Shown one piece after another: positions 25,216-34,404 of a stretch of DNA of 57,115 nucleotides. The stretch is from assembly GCA_033763695.1 (NCBI GenBank), contig JANRKB010000029.1:1-57115 (forward strand), in the 5' to 3' direction. The notes under the pieces were generated by a model, which was not told where the DNA came from, did no database searches, and was given only the letters and a program-made list of their open reading frames with translations. The stretch comes from JANRKB01 sp033763695 (GTDB lineage: Bacteria > Planctomycetota > Phycisphaerae > Phycisphaerales > UBA1924). The position numbers and the translations under genes are program-made. Position 1 is the first letter of the stretch, and every line of letters starts with the position of its first letter.

Positions 25216-26724
25216 ATGGATGTGCTGACGATCGTGCTGGGTCTTTTGTGCCTCGTGCTTGCGGGCGCGGCCGCGTGGTTGCTCATGGAGCGAGGGCGAT
25301 TGCTCGCCGCCGCCGGAGCCGCGCGAGCCCAGGCCGATGGTGCCGCGGCCCAGATCTCCGCGTTGACGAGCACGCACGAGCGTGAACTCGCCGGCCTGCG
25401 CGATCAACTCGCTGCCGCGAGCGCCGCGCTCGACGCCGCCGAGCAGGAGTCGCGACTGCTGGATGTGCAGGCGGGCGAACTGCGGACGCAGAACGCGGCG
25501 ATACGCGCGCAGTTTGAGCAAGAGATCGGCGCGCTCCGCGAACGCTCGATGGAGCGCGAGCAGTTGATCCGGCGCCAAGTGGAAGAAGCCCGCGCTGAGC
25601 GCGAAGCGAGTCAGACTGCGCTGAAAGAGAGCTTCGCCGCGCTCTCTGGGCAGACGCTCAAGACCGCCAGCGAAGAACTCATGCGATTGGCGTCCGAGCG
25701 GTTCCAGCGCCAGAACGAGGCGTCGGCCGCAGAACTCGAGAAGCGTCGCGTTGCGATGGAGTCGCTCGTTAAGCCGATCGAGCAGAGTCTGCAGTTGACG
25801 AACGCAAGGCTCGAAGCGATGGAGAAGGAGCGGGCCGGTGCCCACGCCGGACTGCTTGAGCAGGTCCGCGCGATGCAGTCGGGCAACGAGCAACTTCGCG
25901 ACCAGACCGGCAAACTCGTCAAGGCCTTGCGCGAGCCGCATGTGCGGGGGCGCTACGGCGAAACACAACTCAAGCGCGTCGCGGAGCTCGCGGGTATGAG
26001 CAGCTACTGCGACTTTGAGCTCCAGTCCAGCACCACCGATCTGGAAGGAAACGCCAAACGCCCTGACATGGTCGTACGCCTGCCCAACGAGCGCGTCGTG
26101 GTCGTCGACGCCAAGACCAACATTCGTGCCTACTTGGAGGCGCTCGAAGCGCCGACGCCCGAACTCGCAGAGGAACAACTCGACCGCTTCGCGCGGCATG
26201 TGCAGGAGCAGGCCCAGGCGCTGTCGCGCAAGCGGTATTGGGCCGAGTACGACGGCTCACCCGAGTTCGTCGTGATGTTCGTGCCCGGTGATCAGTTCAT
26301 CGATGCCGCGTTGCAGCGCCGTCCGGAGATTCTGGAAGAGGCCGCACGCGCGAATGTGTTGCTGGCGGGGCCGGCGACGCTGATCGGCCTGCTGCGGGCG
26401 GTGGCGGTGGGCTGGCGCGAAGAGCGCTTGCAGAAGCAGACACGCGAACTGCTCGCCCTGGGTAAGGAACTGCACGAGCGGGCGGCAACCGCGTTCGGCC
26501 ACATCAACAGCCTGGGCAATGCGATCAACGCCGCGGCCGAGCGATTCAACACGCTGGTGGGCAGTTGCCAGACGCGTCTGGAGCCGACGCTGCGAAAGTT
26601 TGAAGAAGCCGGCGTGACCAGCGGCAAGGAACTGACGGAACTCAAGGTCGTCACGACACGGGCCCGCGGCACGCCGACGCTCCCCGCGGCAAGTGAGCAG
26701 CAGTCGCTCTTGCCGGAGCGTTGA
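25216..26724 (+). CDS. rmuC: RmuC-like DNA recombination protein
   Basis: 502 aa. An N-terminal membrane anchor (about 2-22) leads into a long coiled coil (about 30-230, rich in A/E/Q/R heptads). The RmuC nuclease-like domain then runs from about 245 to 440, with VRGRYGETQLKRVAELAGM, PDMVVRLPN and VVVDAKTN, the PD-(D/E)XK-like core. RmuC limits inversions at short inverted repeats in Escherichia coli. The ATG at 25216 has TACGCT 6 nt upstream (25204-25209) and no ribosome binding site, suggesting its own leaderless promoter within the 61-bp gap after dnaA. Confidence 0.88.
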   Translation: MDVLTIVLGLLCLVLAGAAAWLLMERGRLLAAAGAARAQADGAAAQISALTSTHERELAGLRDQLAAASAALDAAEQESRLLDVQAGELRTQNAAIRAQFEQEIGALRERSMEREQLIRRQVEEARAEREASQTALKESFAALSGQTLKTASEELMRLASERFQRQNEASAAELEKRRVAMESLVKPIEQSLQLTNARLEAMEKERAGAHAGLLEQVRAMQSGNEQLRDQTGKLVKALREPHVRGRYGETQLKRVAELAGMSSYCDFELQSSTTDLEGNAKRPDMVVRLPNERVVVVDAKTNIRAYLEALEAPTPELAEEQLDRFARHVQEQAQALSRKRYWAEYDGSPEFVVMFVPGDQFIDAALQRRPEILEEAARANVLLAGPATLIGLLRAVAVGWREERLQKQTRELLALGKELHERAATAFGHINSLGNAINAAAERFNTLVGSCQTRLEPTLRKFEEAGVTSGKELTELKVVTTRARGTPTLPAASEQQSLLPER

Positions 26725-26726
26725 GT

Positions 26727-26760
26727 CTCCGCAGACGGAGCGTTCACGCGGGTTCGCGTG
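26727..26760. terminator. Paired hairpins between convergent genes
   Basis: Two short stem-loops, CTCCG/CGGAG (26727-26740) and CACGCG/CGCGTG (26745-26760), fill the 52-bp gap between rmuC and the exported methyltransferase gene. Neither has a T tract, so they are at best weak or factor-assisted terminators. Confidence 0.4.
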
Positions 26761-26776
26761 GAGCCGCCAAGCGTCG

Positions 26777-27913
26777 TCACTTCTTGCGCGCGATCGTGAC
26801 CCACGCGAACGTGGTCTCCTTCAGATGCTCCAGGCCCTTGCCGTCGTCGTAGCCGAACCTGAGCCACTGTTCGCAGACCGCCGCGGAGTCGTCGCGGTCG
26901 TACGCGATGATCTCGAATCCGGCGTGCTCGATCGCCGCACGATCAAACGCGCAGCGGCCATCGGCATGCGGCAGGTAGGGCTGATCATCGGGATTCTGCT
27001 TCGGTGAGATGTTGTAGATCATGAAGACGCCGCCCGGCTTGAGCACGCGATGCACGTTGCTGAGGAACGCCGCATCGTCCACACCAAGATTGATGAGGAA
27101 GCGAGGGTCGGTTTCGCGTGCGGGGTGGATGTAGCCGCGCTTGAGCACGTTTTTGCTGATGAAGAGGTCATATGCCTCGCCGACTTCGGTGCTGAGCGAC
27201 GCCGTGCCGGGCCAACTGCCGTGATGGAGTGTGATCTGTCCGCGTTCGCCATCTTTCCTCGCGTTTGCGATCGCTCCCTGATCATCGGGCTGGGCGTACA
27301 TCGCGACGAAGATCGGATTGACTTCAATGCCGTGCGCGTCGGCCCCGCACGAGGCGAGCAAACGCAGATGCCCGATCGAGCCATAGCCGAAGTCGAGCAC
27401 ACGCTTGCCCGCGATGGTTGTGAGGCCCGCTTCGCCAAGTAGGTCGAACGGGCGTGCATAGGCGAGCGGCGTGCCGTAGCCCGTGTAGTAGTAGAAGAGC
27501 GGGTCACAGACCTTCTCGACAAGGCCTTCGCGCTCGCTCTCGGGCAACGCGTCGAACTGCGCCTGCGTGTACGCGACGCCCTTCACGCGATTGCGATAGA
27601 CGGTGCGCGTCGGCGGCAGTGGGAGGACCTCCGTCGCGGTGACAAACTGCTTCGCCAGATCTGTCCTCAGCAGCGGCTCAATCGCCTTGGCGTGTCGTTG
27701 CATCTCGGCGACGACGCTCTCGGCGTTCACTTCTTCGGCTGGCGCCGCTTTGGTCGCGGTCGTGGCGGGCTTCGCTGGTTTCGGCGCGGGTGTCGTTGTG
27801 CTTGGGTCGCTCGGCTGTGCGGTCGCAGTGGACAGCGTCGCGACGAGCAACAGCAGTGATGACGTGCGGAACGTCCGGGCTATGTTGAGCGTGGTCGTTG
27901 GTGTCGTTGGCAT
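26777..27913 (-). CDS. Exported protein with class I SAM-dependent methyltransferase fold
   Basis: 378 aa. The N-terminus is a signal peptide (basic start, hydrophobic core LLLLVATLS, cleavage near ATA-QP at about 32), followed by a Pro/Thr/Ala/Lys-rich linker (about 33-65). The methyltransferase domain has motif I VLDFGYGSIGHLRLL, the acidic residue of HGIEVNP, and a post-motif RVLKPGGVFMIYNIS. SAM is not normally found outside the cytoplasm, so the combination is odd. It could act on another donor, be an inactive binding domain or be retained by a membrane anchor. ATG start with AAAGG about 5 nt upstream. Convergent with rmuC and divergent from the porin gene. Confidence 0.75.
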   Translation of the reverse strand: MPTTPTTTLNIARTFRTSSLLLLVATLSTATAQPSDPSTTTPAPKPAKPATTATKAAPAEEVNAESVVAEMQRHAKAIEPLLRTDLAKQFVTATEVLPLPPTRTVYRNRVKGVAYTQAQFDALPESEREGLVEKVCDPLFYYYTGYGTPLAYARPFDLLGEAGLTTIAGKRVLDFGYGSIGHLRLLASCGADAHGIEVNPIFVAMYAQPDDQGAIANARKDGERGQITLHHGSWPGTASLSTEVGEAYDLFISKNVLKRGYIHPARETDPRFLINLGVDDAAFLSNVHRVLKPGGVFMIYNISPKQNPDDQPYLPHADGRCAFDRAAIEHAGFEIIAYDRDDSAAVCEQWLRFGYDDGKGLEHLKETTFAWVTIARKK

Positions 27914-28313
27914 CGTGACCTTTCCGGGTGCGTTCAGTGTTCGATCTCTTCTGCCGCATTGTCGCAGGTTGGACGCTCGGCACGCGCGATTGGTTCCCGG
28001 ACCATCACCGCGCCCGCTCGTCGCCGTCTCGCCCTCTGCGGGGCGGAATCTGCGGCCGGTGCCGTCTGTGCCGGTCGTGCCGCCGGTCGCTCTGTGCGGC
28101 GTGTGACGGCTGGGCAAAGCCGCCGTCTCACCGGCAGTGGGGGTCGTTCCGCCTGTGCCGCCCAAACCGTCCGTACCGGCGTGGTTATTCCCGGGTCAGC
28201 GGTCAATCACCGCTGTTTGTCGCCGATTCTCGGGGCGTGTGGTGTCCGAGACGATCGGCGTCTGGTTCTGCACATTCTCGGTCCGTGTATTCGGACCTGT
28301 GTTGGGGAGCGAC
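27914..28313 (+). promoter_or_regulatory. Structured upstream region of the porin gene
   Basis: This 400-bp divergent gap has no credible gene; its long open frames are repetitive Gly/Thr/Arg or Val/Pro strings. Three stem-loops line up before the porin: AGCGGT/ACCGCT (28198-28214), AGACG/CGTCT (28249-28263) and GGTCCG/CGGACC (28280-28297). A GGGGAG ribosome binding site follows at about 28304-28309. This looks like a structured 5' leader. Confidence 0.45.
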
Positions 28314-29789
28314 ATGAACAGCAAGATCTGCGACATCCGTGACGGCCTCCGTTCCGACTCGTCTCGCGTCGACGCGCGTTCCGCCGTCGCTCTGCCCATG
28401 ATGCTCCTCGCCCTTGCGGGCACCGCCAGCACGGCACGGGCCGATGATCCGGTGACCAGCCCGGACGTCGATCCGACGCAGACCAGCGCCATCGCGGGTC
28501 CGCAGGACCTGCCCGGCATCGAGAAGGGCGCCCGCGTCCGCAAGACCGAAGAAGAGAAGAAAGAAGAAGCAAAGCCCCAGACGCCTCCCGCGGGCGAAGA
28601 CAAGCCCGACTGGTTCGGCGGCAAGCCCTTCTGGGAGTGGCAGCGCGTCACCGGCGATTGGGGCGGCCTGCGCACCAAGATGGAGAACGCGGGCTTCACG
28701 CTCAGCGCTTCGCTCACCATGGATTGGTCCAGCGTCTGGTCCGGCGGCGTCAACAAGACCGCGCACACACGCACCCTCTGGGACGTCAACCTGAACGTCG
28801 ACCTCGAGAAGGCCGTCGGCCTCACCGGCGGCAAGGTGTTCTTCGACTTCCAGTCCGCAGATGGTCGCGGCGGTGCCGCCGATGCGGGCTCGTTCCAGCT
28901 CTTCTCCAACATCGAGACGCCGGGCAACCGCGATCAGATCTCCGAACTGTGGTACGAGCAGAAACTCTTCGACAACGTGCTTCGCGTCAAGGTCGGCAAG
29001 ATCAACGCCTACACCGAGTTCGACTTCACCGATGCCGCGGCTGGCTTCATGAACGGCAGCGCAGGCAAGTGTCCAAGCATCGTTGGTATTCCCGCCTATC
29101 CCGATCCCGCGCTCGGTGCCGCGGTGTTCGTGTATCCGCTCGAGCAACTCTACATCGGCGGCGGCGTCTTTGACGGCGCGACGATCGACGGCATCAGCAC
29201 GGGCAATCACTCGCCCGAGACCTTCTTCAACGACGACAAGTCGTCTGCGTGGTTCTGGATCGGTGAAGTCGGCTTCAGCTGGAACGAAGTCGGCCCGCTC
29301 GGCGGCGGTCGCGTTGCCGCGGGCGCGTGGCATCACACCGCTGATTTCACGACGTTTGCCGGGAATCCCGAGTCCTCGACCGAGGGTGTGTATGCCCTCG
29401 CCGAGCAGCAGGTCTGGCGCTGGGGCAAGGAAGGCGACGACGCCGAGCGCGGCGCGTTCGTCTTCGCCCAGGGCGGCATGACCGATGGCGACGTGGCAAG
29501 CGCCGAGACCTCATTCGACGCCGGTGTGTCGTTCGAGGGCATCTGCAGCGCACGTCCGGATGACGGCGCTGGCTTCATGCTCTCGTGGGTTGATCTCTCT
29601 GACTCCGACAACGGCAGCGGCGGCAAGGCCTTCGACAACGATGAGTGGCTGCTCGAGGCGTACTACAAGATCCAGATCACGCCGTTCGTCAGCGTGCAGC
29701 CCGATCTGCAGTACTTCATCAATCCCGGCGGCAGCGCGACCACCGATGACGCGTGGGTCGGCTCGCTGCGGTTTGTTGTCTCGTTCTGA
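28314..29789 (+). CDS. OprB-family carbohydrate-selective porin
   Basis: 491 aa. A signal peptide (about 22-43, ending STARA) is preceded by an unusually long polar N-terminus. A charged Lys/Glu-rich segment then leads to WQRVTGDWGGLRTKMENAGF, the diagnostic OprB opening. The remaining sequence alternates beta strands (LWDVNLNVDLEKA, GKVFFDFQSADG, ISELWYEQKLFDN), and the protein ends in Phe (LRFVVSF), as expected for BAM-dependent barrels. It should allow sugar diffusion across the outer membrane. The ATG at 28314 has GGGGAG 4 nt upstream. There is no sugar transporter next to it. Confidence 0.87.
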   Translation: MNSKICDIRDGLRSDSSRVDARSAVALPMMLLALAGTASTARADDPVTSPDVDPTQTSAIAGPQDLPGIEKGARVRKTEEEKKEEAKPQTPPAGEDKPDWFGGKPFWEWQRVTGDWGGLRTKMENAGFTLSASLTMDWSSVWSGGVNKTAHTRTLWDVNLNVDLEKAVGLTGGKVFFDFQSADGRGGAADAGSFQLFSNIETPGNRDQISELWYEQKLFDNVLRVKVGKINAYTEFDFTDAAAGFMNGSAGKCPSIVGIPAYPDPALGAAVFVYPLEQLYIGGGVFDGATIDGISTGNHSPETFFNDDKSSAWFWIGEVGFSWNEVGPLGGGRVAAGAWHHTADFTTFAGNPESSTEGVYALAEQQVWRWGKEGDDAERGAFVFAQGGMTDGDVASAETSFDAGVSFEGICSARPDDGAGFMLSWVDLSDSDNGSGGKAFDNDEWLLEAYYKIQITPFVSVQPDLQYFINPGGSATTDDAWVGSLRFVVSF

Positions 29790-29835
29790 GTTCTGGCTGG
29801 TGCCTCGTCGAGGGGCATGACTTCTCGTGCAGGAA

Positions 29836-29860
29836 ATCCCGCGTGGTGGCGGGATGGAGG
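29836..29860 (+). promoter_or_regulatory. Hairpin abutting the chemoreceptor ribosome binding site
   Basis: The stem ATCCCGC/GCGGGAT (29836-29842 with 29849-29855, 6-nt loop) ends directly at the GGAGG ribosome binding site (29856-29860) of the chemoreceptor gene. It could modulate translation or protect an mRNA end. Confidence 0.45.
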
Positions 29861-29865
29861 ATTTC

Positions 29866-31473
29866 ATGGCGTTTCGGATGACCATCGGTGTTCGCCTCGG
29901 GATGATCGGCGCGGTCGCGGTCCTCGCGGTCGCGAGCCTCTCAACGCTCTCGGTGTCGATGTTCCGCGAGGTGACGCATGGCGTGTCCGACTTGCTGATC
30001 AAGCAGCAGGCCCTGCGCAATCACCAGGACGCCGACATGATGCACGACGCGGTGCGTGGCGACATCCTCGCCGCTCGCCAGGCGACGGATGCCGCCGGAC
30101 GAGCCGAAGCACTCAAAGACTTCGAAGAGCACGCCAATCGCTTTGCGCAATGCGTCAAGGAGAATCGCGAGCTTGAACTGCCCGCGGACATTCGCAGCAC
30201 GCTCGATGGCGTCGAGGGACCGCTGAACGAGTACGTCAGCGTCGCGCGTCGCCAACTGGAATCTGAGAAGATCACCGAGGAAGGCTTCGCCACGTTCATG
30301 ACCGCGTTCAGCACGCTTGAAACCAAGATGGGCGATGCCTCGGACGCGATCGAGAACGCGACCAAGGCTGCAGCGGACGCGGAGTTCACGGCATTGCGTC
30401 GCGGCAACACTGCGATCATCGCCGGCTCGGTTGTCGCGTGTGTCGCCGTGTTCGGACTCGTGTGGTTCATCGCCCGCGGCATTCTCGTGCCGCTGCGTCA
30501 GTGCGTCGCGTTCCTAGGTCGCGTCGCCGACGGCGATCTCTCGCAGCGCATGAACCTCGCCCGCAACGACGAACTCGGTGAACTTGCGGCGTCCGCCGAT
30601 AAGCTCGTCCTGGGCCTCAGCGGCATCGTGACCAACATCGGTAAGGCCGCCGAAAGCGTCGGGGCTGCCGCCACCGAGATGGCCGCGGCCAGCGAGGAGA
30701 TCTCGCGTTCGGCAACCGAACAGACCAATCGCGTTGAGCAGATCGCCGCCGCCGTCGAGGAGATGGCCGCGTCGGTCAGCGAAGTCGCCAGCAAGAGCAG
30801 CGACGCCGTCGCCAACGCCCGCGAATCCGGCAACAAGGCCGAGAGCGGCGGGCAGATCGTGGGGAACGCCGTGAACGAGATGCACGCCATTGATACGTCC
30901 GTCAGCCAGACGGCGCAGCTCATCAACGAGCTCGGCGAGCGCAGCCAGCAGATCGGGCAGATCATCGCCGTCATCGACGACATCGCCGCCCAGACCAACC
31001 TCCTCGCGCTCAACGCCGCGATCGAGGCGGCCCGCGCTGGTGAGCATGGCCGCGGCTTTGCCGTCGTCGCCGATGAGGTCCGCAAGCTGGCTGATCGCAC
31101 CACCAAGGCGACCGAAGAGATTGCTGGTTCGATCAACGCCATCCGCGAGCAGACGACGCGTAGCGTCGAACGTATGCAGCAGGGCTCGGCCCAGGTCCGC
31201 AAGGGCGTCGAGCAGGCGACCGCTGCTGGCAACAGCCTCGGCGAAATCGTGCAGAAGACTGCCGCCGTGTCGCAGATGGTTGAGTCAATCGCGGCCGCCG
31301 CCGAGCAGCAGCGCCACGCAGGCGAGGAAGTGAGCAAGGCGATCCAGGAGATCGCAGGCTCCTCGCGTCAGTCGCAGAACGCCGTGAGCCAGGGCGCTCA
31401 AACCGCGCAGGATCTGGCGGAGCGTGCGACGGAACTCAAGGGCTTGATCTCTCGCTTCAAGCTCGTCGGCTGA
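29866..31473 (+). CDS. Methyl-accepting chemotaxis protein
   Basis: 535 aa from the ATG at 29866, which has GGAGG 5 nt upstream; earlier in-frame starts lie inside the hairpin. TM1 is about 8-30. A four-helix-bundle type sensor region (about 31-180) follows, then TM2 (about 184-208, ending in WFIARG), HAMP (about 208-262) and a long signalling coiled coil. The hairpin tip IDDIAAQTNLLALNAAIEAARAGE, which contacts CheA/CheW, is near 375-400. It senses an unknown ligand. No che genes are nearby, so it must feed a chemosensory array encoded elsewhere. Confidence 0.92.
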   Translation: MAFRMTIGVRLGMIGAVAVLAVASLSTLSVSMFREVTHGVSDLLIKQQALRNHQDADMMHDAVRGDILAARQATDAAGRAEALKDFEEHANRFAQCVKENRELELPADIRSTLDGVEGPLNEYVSVARRQLESEKITEEGFATFMTAFSTLETKMGDASDAIENATKAAADAEFTALRRGNTAIIAGSVVACVAVFGLVWFIARGILVPLRQCVAFLGRVADGDLSQRMNLARNDELGELAASADKLVLGLSGIVTNIGKAAESVGAAATEMAAASEEISRSATEQTNRVEQIAAAVEEMAASVSEVASKSSDAVANARESGNKAESGGQIVGNAVNEMHAIDTSVSQTAQLINELGERSQQIGQIIAVIDDIAAQTNLLALNAAIEAARAGEHGRGFAVVADEVRKLADRTTKATEEIAGSINAIREQTTRSVERMQQGSAQVRKGVEQATAAGNSLGEIVQKTAAVSQMVESIAAAAEQQRHAGEEVSKAIQEIAGSSRQSQNAVSQGAQTAQDLAERATELKGLISRFKLVG

Positions 31474-31510
31474 GTTCGCCGCCCTCGCTTCAGCATCGCA
31501 GCTACAAATG

Positions 31511-31540
31511 AAAACCGCGGGGGTTCTCCCCGCGGTTTTT
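31511..31540 (+). terminator. Rho-independent terminator after the chemoreceptor gene
   Basis: The stem AAAACCGCGGGG/CCCCGCGGTTTT has a short loop around TTCT and ends in five T (31536-31540). It is symmetrical enough to serve also the convergent outer-membrane factor gene ending at 31559. Confidence 0.9.
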
Positions 31541-31558
31541 CGTTGCCATCGTGTTTGA

Positions 31559-33073
31559 TTACTGATTCGCGGGCGACGTGCCTTCGGGGCGCGGCGTCGC
31601 AGGCTCGGGCGCCTCGACGCTCTCCCAGCCTCCGCCAAGCGCCTTGTAGAGGGCGATGAGGTTCGCGCTCACGCCACGCACGCTCTGCACGAGCTGGTCT
31701 TCCGAGTCATAGAGGTTGCGCTGGTTCTCGAGCACGTTGCGGAAGTCGACGATGCCGCTCTGATAGAGCTGCTGGGAGAGTTCGACCGAGCGACGATTCG
31801 CTTCGACGCTCGCCGCGAGCGTGCGCCGCCGCGACTGCTCCTGCACGAACGAGACGAGCGAGTTCTCGACGTCCTCCATCGCGGTCAGCACGGCCTTGTC
31901 ATACGCCGCCGCCGCCTGATCGACGCGGGCTTCCTGCACGGCGATGTTGCCGCGGATGCGACCGGCCTCGAAGATCGGCACGCTGACGCTCGGCCCGATC
32001 GACCAGAAGCGACTGTTCATGTCGAAGAGATCGCCGAACTGCGAGCTCTGGAACCCGAAGTCGCCGACGAGCCGGAACTTGGGGTACAAGTCGGCGGTCG
32101 CAGCGCCGACGCGGGCCGTGGCGGCCGCAAGTTGCCGCTCGGCGCGACGGATGTCGGGGCGACGACGCAGCAGATCCGCGGGCAGACCGACGGGCACATG
32201 CTCGGGCGTCGTCGGAATCTCGCCCGCCTTGGCCAGTTCCTCGCTCAAGGCGTTGGGTTGCTCGCCCAGCAGCACACCCAGACGATGCGTCGCCTGCTTC
32301 AGGCCGATCGCCAGCGGCGGAATCTGCGACTGACGCGTCGCCAGCTGCGCTCTCGCCTGTGACACATCCAGCTCACCCGTCAGTCCCGCCTTGAATCGCG
32401 CCTCGGCGAGTTCCAGCGTCTGCTGCTGCAGCGCAACCGTGCGCTCCGCCAGCGAGAGCCGCTGCTGGAAACCGCGCACATCCACATAGTTGCGGCAGAC
32501 TTCCGCGAGCACGCTCACGAGCACATCGCGCCGATCGTTCTCGGTCGCGGCGATCGTCGCGTCGGCGGCTTCGACATTGCGACGCGTGCCGCCGAAGACG
32601 TCCAGTTCCCACGAGGCATCAAACCCGCCCTGGAACAGGTCGCTGCCGCCTGAGTCCTGTGCCTGAGCTGCCGACGATTGCGAACCATTCTCGCTCAAGC
32701 GGCTTCGGGTGTATCCGCCCGACGCATTGACCTGCGGCATGTCCGCCGAGCCGGCGACGCGACGCTGGCCGCGTGCCTCACGCACGCGAGCTTCCGCGCC
32801 CTTGAGGTCAAGGTTCGCGGCAATCGCCCGCTGCACCAGCGACTCCAGCGCGGGGTCGTTGAACGAGCGCCACCAGTTGGCAAGCTGCGCTTCACCGGCC
32901 TCGGGTGTCGAGCCGGTCTTGCCTGCGACGCCTTCCACCGCGCCACTGGGCACGTTGGCGAAAGCATCGGGCATCTTGCTGTCGCGGGCCGCGTAGTTGG
33001 GCCCGACGGTGCAGCCAGCGAGCAGAGCGAGCATCAAGACAGGCGAAACACGTGTGAGAGAGAATCGAAGCAC
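31559..33073 (-). CDS. Outer-membrane efflux lipoprotein (NodT/OprM type, TolC superfamily)
   Basis: 504 aa. A lipoprotein signal peptide ends in the lipobox LLAGC (Cys near residue 21), followed by TVGPNY, the standard NodT opening. Two OEP repeats follow (about 60-270 and 280-480), with WELDVFGGTRRNVEAA in the first and VPIFEAGRIRGNI in the second. It forms the trimeric channel-tunnel that completes export through the outer membrane. It is the last gene of the tetR-led operon. GTG start with GGAGA 7 nt upstream, 78 bp after the adaptor gene. A terminator shared with the chemoreceptor follows. Confidence 0.92.
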   Translation of the reverse strand: MLRFSLTRVSPVLMLALLAGCTVGPNYAARDSKMPDAFANVPSGAVEGVAGKTGSTPEAGEAQLANWWRSFNDPALESLVQRAIAANLDLKGAEARVREARGQRRVAGSADMPQVNASGGYTRSRLSENGSQSSAAQAQDSGGSDLFQGGFDASWELDVFGGTRRNVEAADATIAATENDRRDVLVSVLAEVCRNYVDVRGFQQRLSLAERTVALQQQTLELAEARFKAGLTGELDVSQARAQLATRQSQIPPLAIGLKQATHRLGVLLGEQPNALSEELAKAGEIPTTPEHVPVGLPADLLRRRPDIRRAERQLAAATARVGAATADLYPKFRLVGDFGFQSSQFGDLFDMNSRFWSIGPSVSVPIFEAGRIRGNIAVQEARVDQAAAAYDKAVLTAMEDVENSLVSFVQEQSRRRTLAASVEANRRSVELSQQLYQSGIVDFRNVLENQRNLYDSEDQLVQSVRGVSANLIALYKALGGGWESVEAPEPATPRPEGTSPANQ

Positions 33074-33151
33074 CGGAAGTCTCCACGAGGCTCAGACGGG
33101 ACGATGATGAACGCGCGGGATGAGTGGGTCGTGTTTACGGCAACGGTGGCG

Positions 33152-34252
33152 TCAGGTCTGCGACGACGCCTTCGCGGGCGGCGTCGTTTCACGACGATCG
33201 TTGGGGAGCGGCTCAGACTCGATATACACATCCATCTGCTGGCCGACGTAGATCGGCATCGTGCCGCGTTTGAAGCGATACAGCGCCTGGAGCACGCGGG
33301 TGTCGACGCGCTCGGTGCTCTCACCGGTCAGGCTCTTCTTCGGGACGACATAGGGTTCAAAGCGGACGAACTCGAGCTCGGTCGAGATGTCCTTGTTGCC
33401 GCGGACGAAGGCCACTGCCTTGCTGCCGCCGCGGACGCGCCACGCGTCGTGCTCGTCAATGTCGACACGCACGTGCAGCGGGTCAACCGCGCCCATGATC
33501 ATGAGGGGCGTGCTGAGCGGGCCGGCCTGGGCAAACTCGCCGCTGCGCACGTTCACCTGCAGCACTTGGCCGCTGACAGGGGCCTTGATCACGCGGCGAT
33601 CAACCTCGGTCTGGGCCTGGTTCACCTGGGACTGTGCGGAGAAGACTTGGGCTTCGGCGACCGCGAGGTCAGGCTTCCATGTGCCTGCCTTGAGCAGCGC
33701 GAGCTGGGCACGAGCCTCGGTCAACCTCGCCTCCGCGGCAGCCACGGCAAAGCGACGCTTCGTCAAGTCATCGACGCTCACCGCGCGAGGGTCGTTCACA
33801 CGCTCCCAGATCTCAAGCTGATTCTTGAGGTCCGCGAGATTTGACTCGGCTTCCTTCACGCGTGCCTCCGCGGGCGGCACCTCTTCGGTGCGCGGCGCGG
33901 AACGCAACTTCTCAAGCTGATTCTTGGCGACCGCGAGCGATGCCTGGGCCACCTGCAGCGCGGCCTGCTGCTCGCGATCGTCGACTTGGAACAGCACGTC
34001 CCCCGCGTTCACCATCGCGCCCGCGATGACATTCACCTTCGTCACAACGCCGCCGACCGGCGTGCCAACGAGGATGTTCTGCGAGCTGGGTTCGACAAGG
34101 CCCGAGCCTGCGACGAACGCCGTGTACGGAGCCTTCGGCGGATCGACGACCGGCAGCGTGGCCGGCGGTGGAACCGAGGACTTGATCGCGGTCACGACGC
34201 CGAAGACGGCGCCGGCGATCGCCAGAACGGGGAAGATGTACGCGCGGATCAT
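33152..34252 (-). CDS. HlyD/DevB-type periplasmic adaptor of an ABC exporter
   Basis: 366 aa. A single N-terminal membrane anchor (about 5-23) is followed by a biotinyl-lipoyl half (GTPVGGVVTKVNVIAGAMV, near 64-82) and an alpha-hairpin of about 100 residues (QAALQVAQASLAVAKNQL onward). The second lipoyl half (VIKAPVSGQVLQVNVRSGE) and a beta-barrel domain come next. The closing residues are polar. It bridges the inner-membrane ABC permease to the outer-membrane channel. The ATG at 34250-34252 is used; a TTG two codons upstream is possible. The 152-bp gap before it carries a GTTCCCG/CGGGAAC hairpin (34307-34323). Confidence 0.9.
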   Translation of the reverse strand: MIRAYIFPVLAIAGAVFGVVTAIKSSVPPPATLPVVDPPKAPYTAFVAGSGLVEPSSQNILVGTPVGGVVTKVNVIAGAMVNAGDVLFQVDDREQQAALQVAQASLAVAKNQLEKLRSAPRTEEVPPAEARVKEAESNLADLKNQLEIWERVNDPRAVSVDDLTKRRFAVAAAEARLTEARAQLALLKAGTWKPDLAVAEAQVFSAQSQVNQAQTEVDRRVIKAPVSGQVLQVNVRSGEFAQAGPLSTPLMIMGAVDPLHVRVDIDEHDAWRVRGGSKAVAFVRGNKDISTELEFVRFEPYVVPKKSLTGESTERVDTRVLQALYRFKRGTMPIYVGQQMDVYIESEPLPNDRRETTPPAKASSQT

Positions 34253-34404
34253 GTTCAACTCACTTTCAATCGCGACGGGCGTGTGTGCCGTGTCGCGGGG
34301 TGTTCAGTTCCCGCCGCGGGAACGAGCTTGCGCTCGAATCACCGCGGCGGGAGGGGGAGGGGCAAACCGTTGATGTTCTTTCTGATGCTTGCGTTCTGGT
34401 CACG

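Noticed and set aside
28203..29336. Long minus-strand open frame of 377 codons opposite the porin gene
   Set aside because: It is antisense to a clear OprB porin, and its protein is Arg/Gly/Asp-rich without family resemblance. GC-rich codon bias creates such frames.
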